Positions 1-10,032 of a stretch of 64,000 nucleotides of DNA are shown here, piece after piece. The position numbers and the translations under genes were made by a program. Every line of letters begins with the position of its first letter. Position 1 is the first letter of the stretch. Origin of the DNA: CAZWDL01 sp964632995 (GTDB lineage: Bacteria > Bacteroidota > Bacteroidia > Chitinophagales > Saprospiraceae); assembly GCA_964632995.1 (NCBI GenBank), contig CAZWDL010000001.1:79744-143743 (forward strand), given 5' to 3'. The notes under the pieces were generated by a model that made no database searches, was not told the DNA's origin, and saw nothing but the letters and a program-made list of their open reading frames with translations.

Positions 1-7
1 GGGCTTT

Positions 8-3000
8 ATGACCATCACCAAACTGGGATTGGCTTACGCGCCACCGAAACCCGGCCGCCCCAAAGGCGTCAATATTGTGCTGGAGGGCAGCTTTCTGGGG
101 AGCGAACGCACCCTGGCCTGGGATGCAGTCAATGACGCCCCGCCAGCCGTCCCTGGTAAAGGAAATACCGTCTTTGACCTACGCTACCTGGGCATTGGTC
201 AGCGGGTGTCCCTCAATCCGGAAGATGTGGCCAAGCTGCAGGACATCACTTCTGTAATGACCCTATTGCGCAGCAGCCTGACTCCGCTGCCGCCGGCCAA
301 GACCCGTTTCAACCCCCTTGCAGTGGCTGCCGCCGAGGGCCGCGAGGTCATCCGCTTCAATGCCGACAGCGGGTTCCTGCTGGGCGCCTCCCTGGTGCTG
401 CTGGGCGCTTTCGATCTGCGTATTATCTTTAACGATCCGTTGCTATACGGCCTGCGCATTGAACTCTCCGGCCCGGCAGCCAAACAGCTAAAGGGGCTCA
501 AGTTCGAAATCCTGTACCGGCGGGTCACTGACAACATCGGTGTTTACCATATCGATCTTACGCTGCCGGATGCACTGCGCTATCTGCAGTTCGGCGCCGT
601 CTCGATCACCATTCCGGTGATCGTCCTCGACATTTTCACCAATGGCGATTTCAAAATCGATGTAGGCTTCCCGTGGAGAAACAACTTTGCCCGCTCCTTC
701 GGTGTGCAGATCTTTCCCTTTATCGGAGCGGCGGGAATTTACTTCAACAAGCTCAGCGCCGAAACCGCCACCGGCCCCTACCCCCCTCAGATATCCAACG
801 GCGAATTCGACCCCGTTATCGAATTTGGTTTCGGATTGAAAATCGGGCTGGGAAAAAGCTTCAACAAAGGCGTACTGCGGGCCGAGCTCAGCGTCAGTAT
901 TCAAGGCATCCTGGAGGGCGTCATCTCCTGGTTCAATCCCGACGATGCTGCGCTTAGCAAGGAGCAGTATTACCGCATTAAAGGCAGCGTAGCCCTGGTA
1001 GGCCGCATCTATGGTGCGGTGGATTTTAAAGTTATCCGGGTAGATATCGAGGTCATTATCCGCGCTGCTGTGCTTTTTGTCGTAGAAGTCTATCAGCCGA
1101 TCCCCATTATGCTTATTGCGGAGGTCTCGGTAAAAGCTTCAGTGAAGATCCTTTTCATCACCGTAAAATTCTCTTTCCACCTGAAGGCTTCCTTCAATTT
1201 CACAGTCGGAAAAGCCCAGCCTACCCCGTGGGTCCTGGGAGCGCGTGAAACCGCCACCCGCAGCCTGCAGTCTCGCACTGCTGCCTTTACCATCGCTTCC
1301 CGCAGCCTCTCTGCCGGAACCCTGGCACAGCAGCTGGCCGCGCTGGAAATTGAAGAGACCCCCGCTCCGACGCCCCTGAGCTGGCAGCCCGTCCGGGTAT
1401 GGGAAGGCAGTGAAAAGAAAGTCATCGACCTCTTCTTGCAACCGGCATTCACCAAGGATCATGAGGGTGTAAAAGGCATAGCACAGCTCTTTATCGAAAA
1501 TGCCATCGACCCCGGAGAGCTGGATCACGAAAATTATGCGAAAGCAGAGGATGCGGCCGATTCCGATTTTGATATGCTTATGCACGGCCTACTCTCCTGG
1601 GCGCTTTACGCTTATTACCTCCCGCCGGCAGGAGAAGCGACCGGAGGGAGTAGCTTTTCCCTGAAGGAAAAAGACATCAGCAGGGAAGAACTGGGAAACC
1701 TCTATGACTTTTTCGTCGAAGACCGGGAAGACCCTGCCCGCCCTTTCAATTTTGAAGCTTTAATTGCCTTCCTGGCCGAAAATTACGATTTCCATATTTC
1801 CGATGCTGCCCGGCTGGACATTATTAAAGGTCAAATAGGCGGCACCCTATTCCCAATGTTCCCCCAACTGCTGATGGAAATTGATGGGGAAGAAATTGAT
1901 TTTGACGGCGATGCCTTTAAACTGACCAAAACCGATCTGAACCGGTACCGGGCCTATTTCCGGGATCTGCAGGTGCAACACGGTCACACTGTAGAGTCGA
2001 ACGGCAGCAGCGCCGGAATCATCCTGGATAATACGGACGGCGCTTTCACTGCTGCTACTTTTGTCTTCCTGGACTACTTCGCCCTACTGATCCGGACGGG
2101 GATTCAAAGCGCCATTGATTACCTGGAAAAAGAGGAACGGGAAGTGATACGGCAGGCCGAGCTGCTCTCCGCACTCAATATTAGCGGCCAGTACAATCAT
2201 ATTGCCGGCATGACTTCCCGGTTTATGCTGCACGGCCTGCGGCTGCCCGACGACGAGAACCGGACTTCGCCGGTCTTTGTGGAAACAGGACAGCAATACG
2301 CCATCACTTTGCCCGGCGGCAAGGAGGAAGAGGTCAGCCCTTCCCTCATCCGCCTGAAGAAGGCGAGCGGTGGTGATCTGTCCTGGTTGAGCTTCATCGA
2401 GTTTGTGTCTCCAGACACACCTGAGGAAGCACCGGAAAGAAAAGCCCTGAACGCTCTGGATTATAGGTATCCCGACCCTGTCGTGGAACTGATCAGCAAA
2501 TTGTATAGCGAAACGCTGGGCGATACCCCGCCGCAGCCGGTCCCGATGACGCCCTATGAATTGGTGCCCCGCCGCTTCGCGCTGACGAAAGAGGTCAGCT
2601 GGTCGGCAAAACTGAGCGAAGGTCAGGCCCTGGATGAAAGAATCAGTGAGTTGTCTGCCGCAGGCTTGTTTACGCTGCTTGAATTTCCGGAAACGCTGCG
2701 GACAGAGCTGTCACAGTCAGCCCTGGAGCTATCCCTGTTTGGAGAAAAGACGCTGGGCGGCAGTATGGAACTAGAGAGAAGCTCAGAGAGTAACCTGGTT
2801 TGGGCGACCAAGATGGAGGTACAGCTGAGACTGATTCCCCGTGAGGCGCCTTCCGGCGAAGCTGCTTCGCCCGTTCTGGATCACAGCTACGCCCTGGTCG
2901 GGCTCAAAGAGCGGGACAAGGACTCGCTGGAGGATCTTTTTCCCAGGATTAGCGGGGAGCGGCCAGATTATGCGGTGCGTTTATATCTGCTGCATGCTCC

Positions 3001-6000
3001 TTCCAAAAACGCAGGGGAACAGGATCTGGAGAAAACCAACGGAGTGCTAAGTAGCCAGGCCGATCCTCGTTGCTACCTCGTCAAATCCAATTTATCCACC
3101 AACACCGGTCAGCCGGATACTGACGCATCTGACACTTACCTGGCAGCGCTGGAGGAAGGCCCCGGCTTTGTCCAGCTGCTCTGGGAAGGAGCTACCGTAA
3201 ATACCGGAGGCTACTATCTCTACTACGAATACCTGGATGAGGATGGAAACTACCGCAGTATTCCCGAGCACCTTTTCGCCGGCCAAACCGAGGCTACTGT
3301 AACGCTGCTCCTGGTATTTACCCCTACGGCCGATACGGCTTCCGACAACCGCTTAGAGCGTTTCCACAATTGCCTGCTGATAGACCGGGCGCGCTTTAGG
3401 GAATTCGAGAGCTGGTCGTTGGAAACGGCGCCGCTGGAGCGGGTACTGCGTATCCCGCCGGGAAATATAGGCTTTCAGCTGGAACGGGAAAATCCTTTTT
3501 TCACCGAAGACAAAGAGCTGGACAACCTCTATCAGTTACTCGGCTACCGCTTAATGGGTAACGAAAGTTTTGCACCCAAAAAGGATAATCAGGAAGGATT
3601 GCCGGCAGGACCAAGGGAACGCAGTAGCGAAAGCAGCCGGTGGATCTATGAGAAAGTTATTCCGGCCCATTACTTTGCCAAAGGGAGCCGGCTGGAAGCA
3701 GGTACAGCGCCCGGATTGCCGCCGGCGGATCAGGATCCCTACGCCGGTGCCGGCAGCGGAGAGAACGGGAAACTGGCTCTGCAGTTCTTCTGGCAGGACC
3801 TGTACGGCAACCGGCTTAGCGAAGAGGTGACGGCCAATTCCATCCGACAGTATCCCATCCGGTATTTTGATCAGCTGATCGGTATTAACCAATGGCCTTC
3901 GGTTATCGAAAGCTTCGAATTCGTGCCGCTGAGTGGTCGGGAAGAAGAAGTGGCATTGATCCTTCGCCTGTACCAGGATCAACGGCCCTACCTGCCCGGC
4001 TCTGAGCAACTCTTCGACGAGGTAATGGAACGAATCCGGGTTGCCCGGGCTACCTATCAGAAAGTGTACTATCAGATCCGGCAGGCAGATATCGATTTTG
4101 ACATCATCAATTCCGTATTACCTCAAACGGCGCTCAAGGTCGATGTTTCCGAACTGGTCAAAACCGAATTGCGATTATTCGCCGATCAGGCTTATTTATA
4201 CTTCGCGGCGCTGGAACACCTGGAACCCTTCCGGCATAAGGTTACTGCCACCAATACTTTTGGTTCCCTGAGCAACGCCTACCAGGTACCGGTGGCGGCC
4301 CTGGCGGAAGAAAACCGGGACCTGGCGGGAATATTCTCCATGAATGCCGCTACTCCCCTGAAAATACCGGTAAACTACGAGATTCGGCCCGGCGATTCTC
4401 TGACCGGTATCGCTTCGGATATGGTGTTGCCGCCCAACAGGATTCAGGATTGGGTGGCACAAACCGCAGCGCAAAACCAGGATCTGGTCAATCTCTTTAT
4501 TGCGGGTGCCAATATCGCTCTTGGTGGAACTGAATATACTGTGCAAAACGAGGATACACTTCGCACCATTGCAGCACAAAGAGGGCTGAGCGTTGCCGAA
4601 GTGGCGCTGGAAAATCAGGACCGCAGCGATGTTCTGCGCAGTGGTATTCTGCTCCTGACAAGGCTGGATTATAAAATCCGGGGATCCGATAGCCTGGAAA
4701 CGATACAGCAAAAAGTCCTCTCGATGGAGCCATTTGAGCAAGTCAATCTCCGGCCCGCTGATATCGCCGGGGCCAATCCTGCACATCGCCTGAACCCGGG
4801 GAAAGCCGTCCGGATCCCCGGCCGGGTGCTTACGGGGGCTGAGTTTCCGGAGCAGCAGCTGCTGAATGCAGCGGGTAGCCTCAGGGATATTGTCACTGAA
4901 CTGAATGGTTCCGGAAGCACAGACCGCGTCAGTGTGATGGACCTGGTAATCGCGAATCAGGGGCTTCATAATCTACTTGAAGCTGGGGTGCCTATTTCAT
5001 TGAAAGGCATTGTGTTAAATACTATGCCCTTTGAAACTTTTGCAAGCCTTGTTTCCCGTTTTCGGGCGACCGTCGGGGCAGAAATCGGATTCGCCGAGCT
5101 GAGTGTGGCCATAAGCGATCAGACAGGCTTGCTCAAATCCGGTGCCCGCTTAATTTGCCCGCCCTTTGCTGCCGGTATCAGGGCCATATATCAACGTGAA
5201 GAAAGCGGTACGTTGAACTACCCGGCCGATCTGATATTTCCGGTTTGGGCCAAAATAAATATGCATCGAAGCATGGATTACGTCGATGCCGATCTGACAG
5301 CGTCGGCACCGGAGATACAAGCGGTATCCGCTTACCTGTCGCCACTTATGACGCCGGACGGCCCTGAGGCCGAATCGGCAGCAGCAGCTCAGACTGCCTC
5401 GCTTCGGCCTTTTGCCCGGCATTTTGAAGAAGCCTTGCCAGGCCTTCGCCTGGCCGCCGGTACGGAACGCTCCCGCCACAACCCGGAGAATCCGGACAGC
5501 GAACTACAATTCGAACGCTCACTCTGGGCCGTGCATTTTGAAGTACCGGAGGAAGGTATCAACCTCAATGATATAGACCTGAGCACCCTGCAACCGAAAG
5601 GCATCTTTTACAATATCCATGAAGACCGGCCGCTTTTCTTTGCCCTGGCGCCCTTGTCGAACACCCTGCAATTGGGGACTATTGCAGAATACCAGTATAC
5701 TCCCGGAACAGGGATCAGCTCGACACCAGATGCCCCACCTGTTACCGAGGAAAAGAACTACGAGGGTATTGACCTGAATACCCTGGCTCAGGATTTCCTG
5801 GAAAATCTGGAAGATTTTCTATCTCCGGATGTGATGATTCCGGTGCTCAATAAGCAGGGTGAGAACCTCGATTCCGAAGCGATTATCGCCTCCCTTCTCG
5901 AAAATAAAAACCGGCTCGCCCGGGCTATCCGTGACCGGCAACTGACCACCATCCTGGATGTAGCGGTAGCCGATAAACGACTGCAGGCGGCGCGGGAAGG

Positions 6001-8974
6001 ACTGTATCAACGGCTGCTGGTCGATCTGGCTGATGCTTACAAGTTGGAAACCCTCGTACAGTATCAGGTGGATGTCAAATTACCCAATGGGTATAGCTGG
6101 CCAAATGGTCACGCCCCCAGGCTTTCCGGCAAGCCGGCCATAGAAGATATTACGACCTCCAGCAATATCGATCCGAATGCCATTGACATCACCTTGTCCT
6201 CCGGCAAATTACCCATTGACGAGCAGAGCGCTTTTCTGACCTTCTCGCTGGACACTAAAACGCCGGAACGCTTCGAGGACCTGGAACTGCGGCTCGACTA
6301 CCGGATCACCGATCTGGAGTATAACATCGTAGATGTACAGGGCATCAAAAATTACCAGGCTTCTTCCTGGCTGAGCTTTATCAATCCGGAGAATTCTGGA
6401 GATGGGGAGGGTACTTCGCCGCGGGAAAACGACCCCAACTTCATTGGCAATGTCAAAATTCCTATTCCGCTGCGCACCTACCCTATTCCGCCCTCCTTTA
6501 TTTTGCACCGGGCCGAAGCCGATCCGGACAGCCAGAAACAGCTGGAGAAAATACGGGAATGGCAATATGCCTTCACCTATGAGCATCCAGATACTGCGCA
6601 GGATACCATAGAGGGTAGCGTAAGCTTCAATGTGCGGCGCTCCTCCCAGGCCGACGTGTTCCTGGACAAGCGGGTAGCGGCGAAACTTACAGAGATCGTA
6701 GAAAAACACAAAAATACGGCCAATCTCCTGCTGATCGGTGCGAAGGTGGTTGCAAACGGCCAGGAATATACAGTCAAAGCGGATGACACACTCAACAGCA
6801 TTGCCGCCGCCTTAAAGATGGATCTCAATACCCTGGTGGATGCCATTGATGAACGGGATGACCTGCTCAATCCGGCCATTAAAATTCTCGATCAAAATAT
6901 TAAAGAAGGTGATTCGCTGATCACGCTCGCCCGGCGGCTGGCCCCGGTCCGGAAGGATCTCTTCAGCGCGCTGCTCAATTTCAAAAAGCTATATCCGCAG
7001 CTGATGGCGGACCTGAAAGCCACCCTGGCCGCCGAAGGGCCTTCGGCGGAAGCCGGACTGAGCGCTTCCCTGACCACCCTGCAATTCCTGGTCGACGAAG
7101 TGGCGGTCGAATGGGAAAAGTGGGAGCCCGAAGTGCTGCCCCGGGCTATTTCCGATGAAGAGGCAGGTTATGAGATCAACGAAGTTACGACGGGAAGTTT
7201 GAAAAATATGACGATCCGCCTGGATGAGACCGCAACGGTGGACGATGCAGTACTGCTCAGCTTTCCACAGGCCGCTCTTCCCGGGTACAGCTTGCAAAAT
7301 GCTCCCCAGGCGATTCGATACGAAAAAGGTAATTACCTGCTGCTGTCTCGTTGCAGCGGTAACCTCTATAAATGGGATATCCTTCAGGCTGATGAGGCTC
7401 CCGCCGTTTTTGATCTTCCCGAAGAAATTCAGGTCGCCTCCGTCCTGAGTCCGGATGCACAATGGCAGGCCCGGGGCTACGAAGACGGAGAAGTCCGTAT
7501 CTGGTTCCTCTCCCCCTTCGATGAAGAACCCGCCCGGAAAATATCGATGGGTAGACCGGTAAAGGCCATGGCCTTCAGCCCGGATAGCCAGTGGCTGGCC
7601 CTGGCCGGCGACACCGAAATCCGCATTTACCGGCGGGAAGCTTTTGCGTCTGTGCAGGATCCGCATTTCCAGACGCTCATTACTGCCGAAAGTCAGATTT
7701 CGGCGCTGGCCGTTTCCAATGGCGCTACGAAGGTACTGGCCGGGGGCCACGATGGTGATCTTTACTATTGGGATACCGCCGATGCGAATCCCGCCCGCCT
7801 GTACGACGAACAGAACCGCAATCACCATCCAGGCCGTATCAGCAGTCTGGTTTTCAGCACGACAGGCCATCGGGCCGCCAGCGCCAGCCAGGACGGGAAT
7901 ATCTACCTTTGGACGTTGGGCTCGACCCTCAACGCTAGTTTCCTGGGTGATGCGGATAACCGGGTAAACGACATGGCCCTTCATCCTAATGGACAAACGC
8001 TGGCTTTCGGTGACTGGAACGGGGCGGTCAAAGTACAGCTCCTGCCTAGTGAAGGCACGGAAGGCCAGCTTATTCAATCTCCGGCCATTCTTCTCGCCCG
8101 GCACGAAGCGCCCATTTCCAGCCTGACCTTTAATACCTCCGGAGACCGTCTCGCGGCCGCCGCTTGGGACGGTAAATTATTGCAATGGAGGAAAGAGGAA
8201 TCGGCCTTCCGGCGTGAAACAGACCTCGACCTTAAGCAGGTAGAAGGCGGCAGGATGATCAAATATCACTTTGAGAAGAAGAGCACTGCCGAAGCCGCCA
8301 TGGATCCCGTTTTCGGCGAGTCCGACATTCCCGACCGAACGCTGATACTCCCTGATCTGGATATCCTTCGGCAACAAAATGCCTGGGCTGCTATCTGGCT
8401 CACCCGTAACAAGGAGCTAATTAAAGACGAAGCGGTGCGTACCAACCCTGTCTTCGAATTCCAGACGCCACTGGTACGTTTCAACAACTGGGCAACCCCC
8501 TTCCTCGTCAATGACGAACGCTGGAATATCAGCCTGTTGGGGGGAGATGGGAAAACACCCCATACGCGCAGTCTTGAGTCCCACCTCAAACATTTGTTCC
8601 AGGTACTTCTCCCTGAACTTTTTGCGGAAAGCACCTCAACTGAAGCTCCGCCCTTTGAGCTGCGGCTAAACGTACGCTACTCTTTTACTTTCGCTAAAGG
8701 AGCAGGCCTGAATGCGGATCTCTACTCGGCCATCCCCGTTCTGCTTGGACTGCGATTAAGGCTTCCTGTTGATGATTTTGAAGCCTATTTATCGGAGTTG
8801 GCGCGGGAAGTCAATCAATGGTTCGATCAGCAGCAACCCTTCCGGGAGAAGGGCGCTTCCTATATTTTTAGCGTAAGCCTATTCTCCAAACTCGATCCCG
8901 ACAGCAGGAGCAGCCTGCCGATGTTGAAGATGGAGCACCTGGAGCTGCCGCTGGAATACCTGGAAGAAGGATGA
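8..8974 (+). CDS. Giant LysM / WD40-repeat protein (2988 aa)
   Basis: The protein has no signal peptide. Residues about 300-410 are a run of alternating hydrophobic beta strands. LysM-like modules lie near residues 1455-1610 (three units, e.g. YEIRPGDSLTGIA, YTVQNEDTLRTIA, YKIRGSDSLETI) and again near 2250-2315 (YTVKADDTLNSIA, NIKEGDSLITLA). Residues about 2420-2730 contain seven consecutive WD-type blades ending in patterns such as GNLYKWD, GEVRIWF, GDLYYWD, GNIYLWT and GKLLQW. A beta-rich tail of about 250 residues follows. LysM modules usually bind N-acetylglucosamine polymers such as peptidoglycan; WD40 propellers bind proteins. A glucosaminidase follows on the same strand 134 bases on. 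The start lies 7 bases from the window edge and no in-frame stop precedes it, so the protein may begin further left. Role unknown; part of a contractile injection or other surface machine is inference. Confidence 0.85.
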   Translation: MTITKLGLAYAPPKPGRPKGVNIVLEGSFLGSERTLAWDAVNDAPPAVPGKGNTVFDLRYLGIGQRVSLNPEDVAKLQDITSVMTLLRSSLTPLPPAKTRFNPLAVAAAEGREVIRFNADSGFLLGASLVLLGAFDLRIIFNDPLLYGLRIELSGPAAKQLKGLKFEILYRRVTDNIGVYHIDLTLPDALRYLQFGAVSITIPVIVLDIFTNGDFKIDVGFPWRNNFARSFGVQIFPFIGAAGIYFNKLSAETATGPYPPQISNGEFDPVIEFGFGLKIGLGKSFNKGVLRAELSVSIQGILEGVISWFNPDDAALSKEQYYRIKGSVALVGRIYGAVDFKVIRVDIEVIIRAAVLFVVEVYQPIPIMLIAEVSVKASVKILFITVKFSFHLKASFNFTVGKAQPTPWVLGARETATRSLQSRTAAFTIASRSLSAGTLAQQLAALEIEETPAPTPLSWQPVRVWEGSEKKVIDLFLQPAFTKDHEGVKGIAQLFIENAIDPGELDHENYAKAEDAADSDFDMLMHGLLSWALYAYYLPPAGEATGGSSFSLKEKDISREELGNLYDFFVEDREDPARPFNFEALIAFLAENYDFHISDAARLDIIKGQIGGTLFPMFPQLLMEIDGEEIDFDGDAFKLTKTDLNRYRAYFRDLQVQHGHTVESNGSSAGIILDNTDGAFTAATFVFLDYFALLIRTGIQSAIDYLEKEEREVIRQAELLSALNISGQYNHIAGMTSRFMLHGLRLPDDENRTSPVFVETGQQYAITLPGGKEEEVSPSLIRLKKASGGDLSWLSFIEFVSPDTPEEAPERKALNALDYRYPDPVVELISKLYSETLGDTPPQPVPMTPYELVPRRFALTKEVSWSAKLSEGQALDERISELSAAGLFTLLEFPETLRTELSQSALELSLFGEKTLGGSMELERSSESNLVWATKMEVQLRLIPREAPSGEAASPVLDHSYALVGLKERDKDSLEDLFPRISGERPDYAVRLYLLHAPSKNAGEQDLEKTNGVLSSQADPRCYLVKSNLSTNTGQPDTDASDTYLAALEEGPGFVQLLWEGATVNTGGYYLYYEYLDEDGNYRSIPEHLFAGQTEATVTLLLVFTPTADTASDNRLERFHNCLLIDRARFREFESWSLETAPLERVLRIPPGNIGFQLERENPFFTEDKELDNLYQLLGYRLMGNESFAPKKDNQEGLPAGPRERSSESSRWIYEKVIPAHYFAKGSRLEAGTAPGLPPADQDPYAGAGSGENGKLALQFFWQDLYGNRLSEEVTANSIRQYPIRYFDQLIGINQWPSVIESFEFVPLSGREEEVALILRLYQDQRPYLPGSEQLFDEVMERIRVARATYQKVYYQIRQADIDFDIINSVLPQTALKVDVSELVKTELRLFADQAYLYFAALEHLEPFRHKVTATNTFGSLSNAYQVPVAALAEENRDLAGIFSMNAATPLKIPVNYEIRPGDSLTGIASDMVLPPNRIQDWVAQTAAQNQDLVNLFIAGANIALGGTEYTVQNEDTLRTIAAQRGLSVAEVALENQDRSDVLRSGILLLTRLDYKIRGSDSLETIQQKVLSMEPFEQVNLRPADIAGANPAHRLNPGKAVRIPGRVLTGAEFPEQQLLNAAGSLRDIVTELNGSGSTDRVSVMDLVIANQGLHNLLEAGVPISLKGIVLNTMPFETFASLVSRFRATVGAEIGFAELSVAISDQTGLLKSGARLICPPFAAGIRAIYQREESGTLNYPADLIFPVWAKINMHRSMDYVDADLTASAPEIQAVSAYLSPLMTPDGPEAESAAAAQTASLRPFARHFEEALPGLRLAAGTERSRHNPENPDSELQFERSLWAVHFEVPEEGINLNDIDLSTLQPKGIFYNIHEDRPLFFALAPLSNTLQLGTIAEYQYTPGTGISSTPDAPPVTEEKNYEGIDLNTLAQDFLENLEDFLSPDVMIPVLNKQGENLDSEAIIASLLENKNRLARAIRDRQLTTILDVAVADKRLQAAREGLYQRLLVDLADAYKLETLVQYQVDVKLPNGYSWPNGHAPRLSGKPAIEDITTSSNIDPNAIDITLSSGKLPIDEQSAFLTFSLDTKTPERFEDLELRLDYRITDLEYNIVDVQGIKNYQASSWLSFINPENSGDGEGTSPRENDPNFIGNVKIPIPLRTYPIPPSFILHRAEADPDSQKQLEKIREWQYAFTYEHPDTAQDTIEGSVSFNVRRSSQADVFLDKRVAAKLTEIVEKHKNTANLLLIGAKVVANGQEYTVKADDTLNSIAAALKMDLNTLVDAIDERDDLLNPAIKILDQNIKEGDSLITLARRLAPVRKDLFSALLNFKKLYPQLMADLKATLAAEGPSAEAGLSASLTTLQFLVDEVAVEWEKWEPEVLPRAISDEEAGYEINEVTTGSLKNMTIRLDETATVDDAVLLSFPQAALPGYSLQNAPQAIRYEKGNYLLLSRCSGNLYKWDILQADEAPAVFDLPEEIQVASVLSPDAQWQARGYEDGEVRIWFLSPFDEEPARKISMGRPVKAMAFSPDSQWLALAGDTEIRIYRREAFASVQDPHFQTLITAESQISALAVSNGATKVLAGGHDGDLYYWDTADANPARLYDEQNRNHHPGRISSLVFSTTGHRAASASQDGNIYLWTLGSTLNASFLGDADNRVNDMALHPNGQTLAFGDWNGAVKVQLLPSEGTEGQLIQSPAILLARHEAPISSLTFNTSGDRLAAAAWDGKLLQWRKEESAFRRETDLDLKQVEGGRMIKYHFEKKSTAEAAMDPVFGESDIPDRTLILPDLDILRQQNAWAAIWLTRNKELIKDEAVRTNPVFEFQTPLVRFNNWATPFLVNDERWNISLLGGDGKTPHTRSLESHLKHLFQVLLPELFAESTSTEAPPFELRLNVRYSFTFAKGAGLNADLYSAIPVLLGLRLRLPVDDFEAYLSELAREVNQWFDQQQPFREKGASYIFSVSLFSKLDPDSRSSLPMLKMEHLELPLEYLEEG

Positions 8975-9108
8975 ACAAGGAAAGTTAAGGTCAATATTTT
9001 CTCCACAGCGAGGAGCAATTTTCCACGTATTTTCCAGCTTGATTGTGGGAAAAACGTGGATAAAAAGCGGGACCCATTCCAAATTTTCTGCTTTTCCCCG
9101 GTGTTGTA

Positions 9109-9900
9109 ATGGATGAAAACGCCTATTTCATCAAACACTACAACACTCACGCTATGACTAAATTTCTACACCGTTCCTTCCCCGATCAGCTACGGCGACT
9201 AAGGATGGGCGCTGCCCATGCCGTTCAGGCCAGGATTCAGGATTTCCGGTATTGGCTTTCCGCTAACTGGTTTCGGCTGATGCTCATTGCCGTCCTACTC
9301 GTCATTTTTCTTAAAAAAGACATTACCCTGCAATTGACCTTGAAAAACGGCCATCCCCGTCCGCTGGCCGCAGCCAGTCGCCAGGGAATTGCTCCCGGTA
9401 CCGGGGCGCAGGTCATCAATACCGCTCTGGAAGCCCCTGCCTCTATCGAGGCTTCTCCCAGTCAGCAACAGTCCTACGTAGATCGCTTTGCAGAGGTGGC
9501 ACAGGTGGAGATGCGTAAATACGGCATTCCCGCCAGCATCAAGCTGGGGCAGGCCCTGCTGGAGACCAATGCCGGCGCCAGTTCCCTAGCTACCCGCAAC
9601 AACAATCATTTTGGAATTAAATGCTTTAGCAAAAAATGCCAAAAAGGCCACTGCAGTAATTTCTCGGATGATACGCACAAAGATTTCTTCCGCAATTACG
9701 ATTCCGCCTGGGAGAGTTTTCGCAGCCACAGCCAGCTGTTGCAGGGAGAGCGTTATGCCCATCTGTTTAAGCTGGGCAATGATTATCGTGCCTGGGCAAG
9801 AGGATTGGAAAAGGCCGGTTACGCGACGGATAATCGCTATGCGGAGAAACTCATCGGAATCATTGAGGCGCTGGGACTACAGCAATACGATGAAGTTTAA
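9109..9900 (+). CDS. Membrane-anchored glucosaminidase (FlgJ/GH73-type muramidase)
   Basis: A 263-residue protein with a basic N-terminus, one membrane helix near residues 52-68 (LMLIAVLLVIFL) and a C-terminal mannosyl-glycoprotein endo-beta-N-acetylglucosaminidase domain from about residue 120. The domain shows the family pattern: IPASIKLGQALLETNAG, with the catalytic glutamate in LLET, then NNHFGIKC, the DSAWESFRSHSQ segment and a terminal YATDNRYAEKLI motif. Such enzymes cut the glycan strands of peptidoglycan; the type II membrane anchor would place the domain in the periplasm. It follows the giant LysM protein on the same strand with no clear terminator between, so co-expression is likely. 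A second in-frame ATG at 9154 is an alternative start. Similar enzymes are common in Bacteroidota, so the link to the upstream gene is contextual only. Confidence 0.88.
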   Translation: MDENAYFIKHYNTHAMTKFLHRSFPDQLRRLRMGAAHAVQARIQDFRYWLSANWFRLMLIAVLLVIFLKKDITLQLTLKNGHPRPLAAASRQGIAPGTGAQVINTALEAPASIEASPSQQQSYVDRFAEVAQVEMRKYGIPASIKLGQALLETNAGASSLATRNNNHFGIKCFSKKCQKGHCSNFSDDTHKDFFRNYDSAWESFRSHSQLLQGERYAHLFKLGNDYRAWARGLEKAGYATDNRYAEKLIGIIEALGLQQYDEV

Positions 9901-9926
9901 ATTTTAGAGCACCTCCGCAGCGGCTG

Positions 9927-9960
9927 CTATTGCCGGAGCCACTAGTGGCTCCGGCAATAG
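9927..9960. repeat. Perfect 17-bp palindrome
   Basis: The 34 bases are a perfect inverted repeat without a spacer (left arm CTATTGCCGGAGCCACT). It lies just after the glucosaminidase stop, is GC-rich and is not followed by a T-run. It sits between convergent genes and could be a rho-independent-like transcription barrier or a dispersed intergenic palindrome. Confidence 0.85.
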
Positions 9961-10006
9961 GGGGTGAGATCTGAAAAAAGCTGGCTGTTGTCAGATCTCC
10001 TACCCC
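9961..10006. repeat. Second inverted repeat abutting the palindrome
   Basis: GAGATCTGA at 9966-9974 pairs with TCAGATCTC at 9991-9999, and the outer GGGGT (9961-9965) pairs with ACCCC (10002-10006). The loop is 16 bases. It directly touches the preceding palindrome, giving two adjacent cruciform-capable structures between convergent genes. Confidence 0.7.
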
Positions 10007-10032
10007 CTAAACTCCAAATGCCCGGATGCCGT

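Noticed and set aside
6989..8104. Long minus-strand open frame (371 codons) opposite the WD40 part of the giant gene
   Set aside because: It is antisense to clear WD40 repeats and has no recognisable domain; length is explained by codon bias of the sense gene.
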